Below are positions 1 to 5,713 of a stretch of DNA of 6,176 nucleotides, piece by piece (positions within the stretch are counted from its first letter, which is position 1; every line of letters starts with the position of its first letter). The position numbers and the translations under genes are program-made. This DNA comes from Ilumatobacteraceae bacterium (GTDB taxonomy: Bacteria > Actinomycetota > Acidimicrobiia > Acidimicrobiales > Ilumatobacteraceae). A model generated the notes under the pieces. It saw only the letters and a list, made by a program, of their open reading frames with translations. It was not told the origin of the DNA and searched no databases. The DNA lies in assembly GCA_019090765.1 (NCBI GenBank), contig JAHRVJ010000352.1:1-6176 (forward strand), read 5' to 3'.

Positions 1-888
1 CGGCTGGTGTGCGACGTACTCGATTCGGAGCCGGGCCTGCTCGAGCGTCGTTACCAAGGAAGTCGGTTCTCCGTCTGGACCGATAAATCCGGCTCGCAAG
101 ATCTCTGCTTCGTGCGTTCCCCAGCGGCTGCCCTGCTCACCCTCGACTCGCTCGGCATCGTGACTCTCGCCGCGATAGCGGGTAATCACGTCGGCCGCAG
201 GACCAATCTCAATCAGCTTGCCTTGGTTGATCCAGGCGACCTGTTCACACAGCTGCTCAACCTGAGAGAGCCCGTGGCTAACGAACACAATCGTGCGACC
301 ATCGCGACGAAACTGCTCGATTTTCTCGGCGCACTTCCGTTGGAAACTTTCGTCGCCAACTGACAGCACCTCATCAATCAACAGCACCTCGGGCTCGACG
401 TGCGCGGCGACAGCAAACCCGAGCCTGACGAACATGCCCGAGGAATAGTTCTTCACCGGCGAGTCGATGAATTCCTCGAGGCCAGCGAACTCGACAATGT
501 CGTCAAACCGGCGGTCGATCTCACGTCGGGTCAGCCCCAGAATCGCACCGTTGAGGTACACGTTCTCTCGACCACTCAATTCCATATGGAACCCTGCGCC
601 AAGTTCGAGTAGCGCCGAGAGACGGCCCTGATGGGTGATACTGCCTTTGTCGGGGGTGAGGATGCCGGCGAGGCATTTCAGCAAGGTGCTCTTACCAGAG
701 CCATTGGGGCCAATGACCCCGAACGTTTGGCCCGAGGCAACTTCAAACTCGATGCCCTGGAGCGCCCAGAATTCTTTGTACCTGGAACGGCGACCCTTGA
801 GGATCGTCGCCTTGAGATACTGATTCTTCTCCTGATAGAGACGGAAGTTCTTCCAAACGTTGTCAACAACGACTGCACTCTGCGACAT
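1..888 (-). CDS. Polysaccharide ABC transporter ATP-binding protein, Wzt/TagH type (C-terminus cut by window edge)
   Basis: This is the ATPase half of an ABC exporter that moves lipid-linked polysaccharide across the cytoplasmic membrane. The reading frame gives 296 residues with no stop and leaves the window at base 1. Visible motifs are Walker A GPNGSGKST (residues 60-68), the LELGAGFH stretch typical of Wzt proteins in the Q-loop region (94-101), signature YSSGM (148-152), Walker B VLLIDE (168-173), D-loop SVGD (176-179) and the H-loop His205. From about residue 254, RWGTHEAEI and the following strands look like the start of a Wzt C-terminal glycan-binding domain, so the full protein is probably 380-450 residues. 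The start at 888 was chosen because family members begin a few residues before the VVVDNVWKNFRLY strand. An in-frame ATG at 930 would add 14 residues, and neither start has a convincing ribosome binding site. Its partner is the divergent permease at 1028. The family call is firm; the transported glycan is unknown. Confidence 0.95.
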   Translation of the reverse strand, partial: MSQSAVVVDNVWKNFRLYQEKNQYLKATILKGRRSRYKEFWALQGIEFEVASGQTFGVIGPNGSGKSTLLKCLAGILTPDKGSITHQGRLSALLELGAGFHMELSGRENVYLNGAILGLTRREIDRRFDDIVEFAGLEEFIDSPVKNYSSGMFVRLGFAVAAHVEPEVLLIDEVLSVGDESFQRKCAEKIEQFRRDGRTIVFVSHGLSQVEQLCEQVAWINQGKLIEIGPAADVITRYRGESHDAERVEGEQGSRWGTHEAEILRAGFIGPDGEPTSLVTTLEQARLRIEYVAHQP

Positions 889-945
889 GGCGGCAACATT
901 CTGTCGGATCGGTGCGCGGTTTGCGACCATGCCTTGCAGAGAAAT

Positions 946-967
946 GCGCCCGAGGGGAGACGGGCGC
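946..967. repeat. Perfect 7-bp inverted repeat with 8-base loop upstream of the ABC ATPase
   Basis: GCGCCCG at 946-952 pairs exactly with CGGGCGC at 961-967, with the loop AGGGGAGA. It lies 58 bp before the ATPase start at 888, or 16 bp before the alternative start at 930. It could be a hairpin in the ATPase leader RNA or a dyad operator. There is no T-run after it on either strand, so an intrinsic terminator is less likely. In GC-rich DNA a 7-bp stem can also arise by chance. Confidence 0.45.
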
Positions 968-984
968 GGGAATACGGATGAGGA

Positions 985-1010
985 CCGCGTGGAGTTGGCC
1001 CGCGTGAGGT
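985..1010. repeat. Imperfect 11-bp direct repeat before the permease promoter
   Basis: CCGCGTGGAGT (985-995) and CCGCGTGAGGT (1000-1010) match at 9 of 11 positions with a 15-bp period. The second copy touches the candidate -10 box of the permease gene. Tandem sites in this position often bind a regulator, but no regulator gene is in the window and the repeat is short. Confidence 0.3.
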
Positions 1011-1015
1011 AGCAT
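1010..1015 (+). promoter_or_regulatory. Candidate -10 box of the permease gene
   Basis: TAGCAT fits the TANNNT consensus of actinobacterial sigma-A-type -10 boxes and ends 12 bases before the ATG at 1028. Transcription would start around 1021-1024, giving a very short leader, which agrees with the lack of a Shine-Dalgarno sequence there. No -35 box is recognisable. Confidence 0.35.
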
Positions 1016-1027
1016 TCTGCGGCTGTT

Positions 1028-1843
1028 ATGAGTGCTGTAATGAGCGTCGTCAGCTCACGTGAACTTCTTTGGAACTTCACGCTGCGCGAACTGAGAACCA
1101 AGTACCGCCGGTCCGTCCTGGGTTGGACATGGTCGATGCTCAACCCTCTCGCGACCGTCGCCATCTATTGGTTCGTGTTCGGGGTTATCTTCCCCGGAGT
1201 CGCTCCGGTTGGAGACCCCAGCGAGCTCGACAGTTTTGCCCTGTTCTTGCTCTGCGGCTTGATCCCCTGGAACTTCTTCGCGCTGATGTGCAACATGGGC
1301 CTCGGCTCGATTACCGGGAATGCCGGACTCGTTCGCCGAGTTGCCTTCCCGAGAGAGATCTTGGTATTCGCCAACGTGACGCATGCCTGTGTGCAGTTCG
1401 CGATCGAGTTGACGCTGTTATGCATCGTGCTAGTCATCGCCGGCAGCCCACTTATCCTCTGGCTACCGGTGCTCCTGTTCGCAAGCGTGTTGCTGGTGAT
1501 GTTTGGGTCAGGGTTCGCGCTGGCGCTTGGCTCACTGTCGGTGTATTTCCGTGACATGGCCTACTTGTGGACGATCGTTATCCAGGTCTGGTTCTTCGCA
1601 ACGCCAATCGTGTACCCGCCGAGTCTCCTTCGGGAGAACGAGAGCATTCCCGATTGGGTGGTCACCGTCCTTGACGCCAACCCAGCAGCGAAGTTCATCG
1701 AAGTGTTCCGCACCCTGCTGTATGACGGCACTGGTCCCGCGGCCACCGACCTACTGGTACTGGCAGTGATCAGCGCGGCAACCCTGACATTCGGATGGTG
1801 GCTGTTCTTGCGGCTCGAACCGCGATTCGCCGAAGAAGTCTGA
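1028..1843 (+). CDS. Polysaccharide ABC transporter permease, Wzm/TagG type (ABC-2 family)
   Basis: This 271-residue membrane protein is the channel half of the exporter whose ATPase lies on the other side of the divergent promoter region. It carries family hallmarks: an N-terminal cytoplasmic helix ending in RTKYRRSVLGWTWSMLNPL (residues 23-41), GLIPWNFF (77-84), LVRRVAFPREILVF (101-114), YFRDMAYLW (173-181) followed by FFATPIVYPP (189-198), and NPAAKFIEVFR (218-228). About six membrane segments are apparent, near 37-58, 69-88, 113-137, 142-169, 178-197 and 240-262. The length is normal for Wzm/TagG permeases. No Shine-Dalgarno precedes the ATG at 1028; an in-frame ATG at 1040 (Met5) is an alternative. 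The gene ends at a TGA that sits inside a hairpin shared with the convergent gene. Family assignment is secure; whether the substrate is O-antigen-like, capsular or teichoic-type cannot be told. Confidence 0.95.
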   Translation: MSAVMSVVSSRELLWNFTLRELRTKYRRSVLGWTWSMLNPLATVAIYWFVFGVIFPGVAPVGDPSELDSFALFLLCGLIPWNFFALMCNMGLGSITGNAGLVRRVAFPREILVFANVTHACVQFAIELTLLCIVLVIAGSPLILWLPVLLFASVLLVMFGSGFALALGSLSVYFRDMAYLWTIVIQVWFFATPIVYPPSLLRENESIPDWVVTVLDANPAAKFIEVFRTLLYDGTGPAATDLLVLAVISAATLTFGWWLFLRLEPRFAEEV

Positions 1844-1878
1844 TCTCCCATCGAACGTTGATGCGCTCGATAGATCAG
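1840..1878. terminator. Candidate bidirectional terminator hairpin between convergent genes
   Basis: CTGATCT (1840-1846) pairs perfectly with AGATCAG (1872-1878). Inside it, after a CCC bulge on the left arm, ATCGA (1850-1854) pairs with TCGAT (1867-1871), and CG (1856-1857) pairs with CG (1864-1865) around the loop TTGATG. The stop codons of both convergent genes, TGA at 1841-1843 on plus and TGA at 1877-1875 on minus, lie in the outer stem. The flanks lack a long T-run, so termination would be of the weak or U-poor kind. Only 31 bases separate the two genes, so little else could serve as terminator. Confidence 0.5.
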
Positions 1879-2906
1879 TCTCGTTGCTGATCCAGCCAAC
1901 GCTGCTTCCAGCGTGGCAACTCATCGCGATCCCAGTTGGCGATCGAAGAATCAGCGTGCTCGCGGTAGTAGATGTCCTCTGCTGACAGCTCAGCTGGGTT
2001 CGTGTACCAGGGAAGGTGGCGAGCCACATAGGGGGCACCGGTACGTAGCGCGAGGTTTTCCTGGTGACGGCGGTCGAGCGGACGATACAACGCGAACGTG
2101 GTATCGATATCGGCCCTGAACACACCCGGCTCAACCTCGTCTTTCCAGAACCTCTCTTCCCACTCCTGTACCGCGGGGGCGAGCGGGTAGGTGTCGGGAA
2201 GATCATCGATGCGCAGCCCGAATCCGACCTTGTCAATGTCGATATACCGGTCAAGTAACGACCGGAAATGCTGGACAGCATCGAGCGGACACTCGTCGTC
2301 GGGCACGATGTCGGGGTCAGTGATCACGAAGTACCGGCCTGCCGCCTCGCGCTGCACAGTGCCCGACAACCACGGCGATCGGTGGCCAAAGTTGCGGTCA
2401 AGGCGCACCACGTTGTGCGAGCTGGTACTCAGGTAGTCGAGTAGCGGCGGGTAGGTCGATGCATTATCGACGAGCCAGATTTCCGTATGTCCAGCACGTT
2501 CGAGCCATTCAACAAGAGCCTTGAGTGGGGTGAGGCGATCGCGGACCGGTACGAATACCGGCACATCGGCAGTTGCTTGACTGTTTGACATTTCGGCGGC
2601 CGGTTCTTCAGCGGATTTGCCGACCTCGGAGTTTGGGCGGCGAATCCTGGCGCGCGCCCGACGTGGCCAACCGAGCAGCTTCCATCCTCGCGAACCATGA
2701 ATTGCCTCAACCTCAGCTCGCAGATGATCTGCCTGGAGTCGCCAAACGGCGGCGTCGCCTTGAGCGGCAGCGGTGGTGGACGCCGCCTCCTCTGCCCACT
2801 CCATAATCTCCAGCACACGTTGGCGTAGGCGCTCGTTGTCGCCTTCAAGCCGCTCGACCAGGTCGAGAAGTTGTTCAATGTCGGGCACGTCACCTGACTC
2901 GTTCAT
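1875..2906 (-). CDS. GT2-like glycosyltransferase with N-terminal coiled coil
   Basis: This 343-residue protein probably adds a sugar to the growing lipid-linked glycan at the cytoplasmic face. Residues about 9-70 are charged, leucine-rich and predicted coiled coil. Then HGSRGWKLLGWPRRARARI (70-88) resembles the S-x-SW-R type basic motif found next to coiled coils in many surface-glycan enzymes. A low-complexity linker (about 90-112) leads to a GT-A type domain from about 114: VFVPVRDRLTPLKALVEWL, WLVDNAST (144-151), RNFGHRSPW (171-179), the DxD-like TDPDIVP (196-202), and DIDTTFALYR (266-275) with LPWYTNPAELSAEDIYY (298-314) near the end. No membrane segment is seen. Its ATG overlaps the stop of the upstream ligase-type gene as ATGA, and AAGGAG at 2923-2918 supplies a good ribosome binding site. 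The donor sugar and linkage cannot be predicted. The family call is fairly firm; the exact GT class is less so. Confidence 0.85.
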   Translation of the reverse strand: MNESGDVPDIEQLLDLVERLEGDNERLRQRVLEIMEWAEEAASTTAAAQGDAAVWRLQADHLRAEVEAIHGSRGWKLLGWPRRARARIRRPNSEVGKSAEEPAAEMSNSQATADVPVFVPVRDRLTPLKALVEWLERAGHTEIWLVDNASTYPPLLDYLSTSSHNVVRLDRNFGHRSPWLSGTVQREAAGRYFVITDPDIVPDDECPLDAVQHFRSLLDRYIDIDKVGFGLRIDDLPDTYPLAPAVQEWEERFWKDEVEPGVFRADIDTTFALYRPLDRRHQENLALRTGAPYVARHLPWYTNPAELSAEDIYYREHADSSIANWDRDELPRWKQRWLDQQRD

Positions 2907-4225
2907 GACTTACCGATCTCCTTCTCGCGATCATCGTGCCCGAATACTGACTGACCAGCCATTGCCGACATCAGGATCCAAGGCAGCAGATTTGCTCCAA
3001 CGTAAGTTTCTCCCAAGTTGACTGCGACCGCGTAGAGCACCATCGCAAACGCGTACACGGCCAACACGTCGCGGCGGCGCCAGAGTGCGGTTCCTGAGCG
3101 AGCGAGCGCAACTCCGAATACAGCGAGCAGCCCGCAGAATCCGATGACCCCGACACCGAGCAGGACTTCGAGGTAGCCGGAGTGGGCTTCGAACACGACT
3201 CGATTGTGTTCATCAAGCGCCTCAATTATCTCAGGTTGGCGCCATACCGCCATGAACCCCCACCCCTGAATCGGGCGCTCACCGACAAAATCGAGAACAA
3301 CATCCCAGATCGTCGTACGCCCCGAGAAGGTGGTCGAACGGTCGAGCGAATCGGCAACGGTCGACCACGCCACGACCGCCACACCAATTCCGAGCACTGA
3401 CAAGGCGCTGAGCACCACACCCAGCCGTCGGCGCAAAGCTGCATTCGGCCCCGGAAGGAACAGCACCACCAGCACGAGAACGATCGCGGCCACAACAATC
3501 GCGAATACCGGCGTAAGTGACCCCGTTCGCCACCAAACGACTACGTCGAATGCGGCGACCGCGCCAAGTACACCCGACACGACCCGGGTTCCAGTGCGCT
3601 GCCAGCAAGCAACCGCAAGGGTCACCGAGGCAACTCCGCCCAGCACTGCAACCGGCCCCAGCGAGTTCCGGTTGAAGTAGATGCCAGCGAGGTCGCCGTT
3701 GTGGTCGATGGCCAGCGACCAACTACGGGCGTTGGCGAAGACACTTGCTGCAATTCCGACCTGAGTCGCGACCCAGAGAGCAACCACCACGTCGATTCGA
3801 CGTAGATACGCCCCCGCCAACAGGGCCGCGACCGTTCCGAGCAACAGCATTCCAGCCTGCTCAACCGTGCGCGATGTAACTACCGACCACGACGATGATG
3901 CCACGACGATCAGCAGGAACGCTCCGAACACGATGGCGATGAGCCGGTCTTCAAACAGCCTCTGGGACCCCGGCCACGCGAGGACGCCGACAACGAGGGC
4001 GATGACGACGAACGCCGATTGCACCCACGGGTCATCAATGAAGTCCCCCGCTAGCGGTGCGGCTTCAAACCTGATGCGATAAACGGGGCCTTTGGTGACC
4101 ATCAAGAACATGGCCCCTAGCGCAATCGCGGCCGCCCACTCTCGGCGAGACCTGCTGGCTGACCTGGCGAAGTCGCCTGGTCGCTCATCGATCGGGGACC
4201 CGACTCTGTTGTCGATCTCGAGCAT
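2903..4225 (-). CDS. O-antigen ligase / Wzy_C-type polysaccharide polymerase or ligase
   Basis: This polytopic membrane protein has 440 residues from the chosen start and about 12 predicted membrane segments. It belongs to the WaaL/Wzy_C superfamily, which uses undecaprenyl-diphosphate-linked glycans at the outer face to polymerise repeats or transfer chains to an acceptor. Numbering from the longer 449-residue frame, key features are the FNRNSLGP stretch (193-200), the WWRTGSLTP segment (240-248), the large periplasm-side loop with TTFSGRTTIW (307-316) and GWGFMAVW (330-337), and EAHSGYLEVLLGVGVIG (355-371) with the conserved His357. Ligases and polymerases cannot be separated by motif alone. 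The start at 4225 (Met10 of the longer frame) was preferred because GGGGAG lies just upstream and a TANNNT box at 4240-4235 would serve it; the alternative ATG at 4252 has no such signal. It is the first gene of a two-gene minus-strand operon, overlapping the next by ATGA. Confidence 0.88.
   Translation of the reverse strand: MLEIDNRVGSPIDERPGDFARSASRSRREWAAAIALGAMFLMVTKGPVYRIRFEAAPLAGDFIDDPWVQSAFVVIALVVGVLAWPGSQRLFEDRLIAIVFGAFLLIVVASSSWSVVTSRTVEQAGMLLLGTVAALLAGAYLRRIDVVVALWVATQVGIAASVFANARSWSLAIDHNGDLAGIYFNRNSLGPVAVLGGVASVTLAVACWQRTGTRVVSGVLGAVAAFDVVVWWRTGSLTPVFAIVVAAIVLVLVVLFLPGPNAALRRRLGVVLSALSVLGIGVAVVAWSTVADSLDRSTTFSGRTTIWDVVLDFVGERPIQGWGFMAVWRQPEIIEALDEHNRVVFEAHSGYLEVLLGVGVIGFCGLLAVFGVALARSGTALWRRRDVLAVYAFAMVLYAVAVNLGETYVGANLLPWILMSAMAGQSVFGHDDREKEIGKS
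2916..2923 (-). promoter_or_regulatory. Ribosome binding site of the coiled-coil glycosyltransferase
   Basis: AAGGAGAT reads 2923 to 2916 on the minus strand, 9 bases before the ATG at 2906. It is the strongest Shine-Dalgarno in the window and lies within the 3' end of the preceding gene. It fixes the start and, together with the ATGA overlap, suggests coupled translation. Confidence 0.7.
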
Positions 4226-4288
4226 GGCTCCCCAACCGTAGCGGTGCCACATGGAGGGTCTGGTGACAGGGTTACACTTTCACGGGAA
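4226..4288. promoter_or_regulatory. Short divergent promoter region between ligase-type and sugar-transferase genes
   Basis: With the preferred starts, 63 bp separate the two divergent operons. A candidate -10, TACGGT, lies at 4240-4235 on the minus strand, 9 bases before the ATG at 4225. On the plus strand TACACT lies at 4273-4278, 10 bases before the ATG at 4289. The minus -10 sits in the small dyad ACCG-TAG-CGGT (4235-4245). No clear -35 boxes are visible. Both transcripts would have almost no leader. Confidence 0.4.
4273..4278 (+). promoter_or_regulatory. Candidate -10 box of the sugar-transferase operon
   Basis: TACACT within GGTTACACTTT is a good TANNNT match and would start transcription at about 4284-4287, immediately before the ATG at 4289. 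If correct, it rules out the upstream GTG at 4244 as start for this transcript. Confidence 0.4.
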
Positions 4289-5713
4289 ATGCGCGACACC
4301 ACGCGACCCCCGCACGACTACGACCGGCAACATGAAGTTGTAGCAGCCCCTTTTCCGCCACTAGTTGAGCGCGTAATCGGAGCAATTGGCCGCCCACTCT
4401 CGTGGCTCTGGGCACGCGGATTTCGTTTCTTGGTAGTTCTCGACGCGATCACGCTCTATTCGCTGATGGTGATCATCAGCTTCGTACGGTTCGGATTCAG
4501 CTTTGACTGGGATACGTACCCCCTTTCACGGTATTTCGTTGGCTTCGCGATCGCGACCGTGATTCACCTCGTCGTCAACTACTTCACTGGCTTGTACGAG
4601 CGCGAGCCTCGCCTCGGCATACGGCCCTGGCTCCCCCGGGCACTGCTCGCAACTGCGATCGGAGTTGCGGCCCAGGGACTTGCATTTGTACTCCTCGATC
4701 GTTACTTGATGCCACGGCTCAACCTGTTCGTGTTCTTGTTGCTCGCATCGTTCGTACTCGTCTCCAATCGGCGCCTGAGCCGCAGGCTTGCTCTTCGCCG
4801 ACAGGGTCCACCTCGCGTGGTGCTCGTTGGCGAGTCAGACTCGCTCAGCCTTGCGGCACAACATCTCGGTGAGAGCGACAGGGATGCCGTGGTCGTCGGT
4901 CGAGTGGGATCTCCCCACCTGTTGACCCAGGCCGTAACGCAGAACGACGCGACCGACGTGCTACTGCTCGATGTGACGGCTTTCGGCTCTGTTTACCCGG
5001 AGCCGCTCAACTCCCTCGACGCCGCTGGTGTCGGATTCCTCCAACGGGTGAGCGCACGTGAGACGCTGCTCGGCCTGAAGACCGTTCGTCAGGTCGGCGG
5101 CATGCCGTTTGTACCTTTGCGCTTGCACACCGTCCCGGCCCACAACTTGCGCCTGAAGCGAGTATTCGACCTCGCCGTGGTGTTCCTACTCGCTCCGCTC
5201 TGGATACCCGCGTTGGCAGCACTCGCGATCTATGTACGGGTACGCGCGGGCGCCCCCGTCCTCTACCGTCAGACCCGAGTCGGTAGGGATGGAACGATCT
5301 TTAGATGTGTCAAGTTCCGGACAATGATCACCGATGCTGAACCGGATGGGGTCGCGTTGTTGTCCACGGCCGAAGACGATCGTGTGGTGCCGGCACTCGC
5401 TTGGATGCGGCGGGCGCGCGCTGACGAGCTTCCCCAGATATGGAATGTGATCAGAGGTGACATGTCGCTTGTCGGCCCCCGCCCCGAACGACCTGAGCTA
5501 GTTGCCGAAATCGTCAAGCGGGTTCCGGGGTATGTACGGCGCAACGAACTCCCTCCGGGGCTGACCGGTCTCGCCCAGGTGCAGGGGCGTTACGGCACCG
5601 ACGCCGAATACAAACTCGGCTATGACCTCCAATACCTCGTTGGCTGGTCAATCGTGCTCGACCTGGAGATCATGTTCCGTACCGTCTGGGTTGTTCTGAG
5701 TCGACGTGTCTGA
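4289..5713 (+). CDS. Polyprenyl-phosphate sugar-1-phosphate transferase, WbaP-like (initiating enzyme)
   Basis: This enzyme moves a hexose-1-phosphate from a UDP-sugar to undecaprenyl phosphate and so starts glycan assembly. From the ATG at 4289 it has 474 residues; an in-frame GTG at 4244 would give 489, and that longer numbering is used here. The N-terminal half has four membrane segments (about 61-82, 95-117, 132-152, 159-178), then a nucleotide-binding-like cytoplasmic domain starting VVLVGESDS (192-200). The C-terminal bacterial sugar transferase domain starts at LKRVFDLAVVF (304-314) with its re-entrant helix, followed by YRQTRVGRDG (341-350), KFRTM (357-361), the catalytic Asp-Glu pair in ADELPQIWNVIRGD (393-406), SLVGPRPERPE (408-418) and GLTGLAQVQGR (439-449). 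This is the full domain set of large WbaP/CpsE-type enzymes. The segment before the DE pair reads ARADELPQIW rather than the common RTSLDELPQLW, but the catalytic residues are kept. The substrate is unknown. It is first in an operon with the following glycosyltransferase. Confidence 0.95.
   Translation: MRDTTRPPHDYDRQHEVVAAPFPPLVERVIGAIGRPLSWLWARGFRFLVVLDAITLYSLMVIISFVRFGFSFDWDTYPLSRYFVGFAIATVIHLVVNYFTGLYEREPRLGIRPWLPRALLATAIGVAAQGLAFVLLDRYLMPRLNLFVFLLLASFVLVSNRRLSRRLALRRQGPPRVVLVGESDSLSLAAQHLGESDRDAVVVGRVGSPHLLTQAVTQNDATDVLLLDVTAFGSVYPEPLNSLDAAGVGFLQRVSARETLLGLKTVRQVGGMPFVPLRLHTVPAHNLRLKRVFDLAVVFLLAPLWIPALAALAIYVRVRAGAPVLYRQTRVGRDGTIFRCVKFRTMITDAEPDGVALLSTAEDDRVVPALAWMRRARADELPQIWNVIRGDMSLVGPRPERPELVAEIVKRVPGYVRRNELPPGLTGLAQVQGRYGTDAEYKLGYDLQYLVGWSIVLDLEIMFRTVWVVLSRRV

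Larger units (their letters stand above)
889..1027. promoter_or_regulatory. Divergent intergenic region between ABC ATPase and permease
   Basis: These 139 bp lie between the oppositely transcribed ATPase and permease genes and must carry both promoters unless transcription enters from elsewhere. Visible elements are a perfect 7-bp inverted repeat (946-967), an imperfect tandem repeat (985-1010) and a TANNNT box (1010-1015) facing the permease. No clear -35 box was seen on either strand, and no convincing -10 facing the ATPase. If the ATPase starts at 930 instead of 888, the region shrinks to 97 bp. Confidence 0.6.

Noticed and set aside
889..930. ATG at 930 as start of the ABC ATPase
   Set aside because: It is in frame and cannot be excluded, but the extra 14 residues are not typical of the family and AAGG lies only one base before the ATG. 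The start at 888 puts the first beta strand at the usual distance.
7..981. Three plus-strand open frames (7-363, 400-612, 631-981)
   Set aside because: They are antisense to the ABC ATPase, whose minus-strand frame shows every expected motif without interruption. Their translations resemble no family and are proline- and arginine-rich shadows typical of GC-rich DNA.
3330..3680. Plus-strand open frame rich in Thr and Ala
   Set aside because: It mirrors the membrane segments of the ligase-type gene on the other strand and has no domain signal of its own.
4244..4288. GTG at 4244 as start of the sugar transferase
   Set aside because: It has no ribosome binding site, adds an unconserved-looking tail, overlaps a possible start of the divergent gene and includes the candidate -10 box. 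It remains an alternative.
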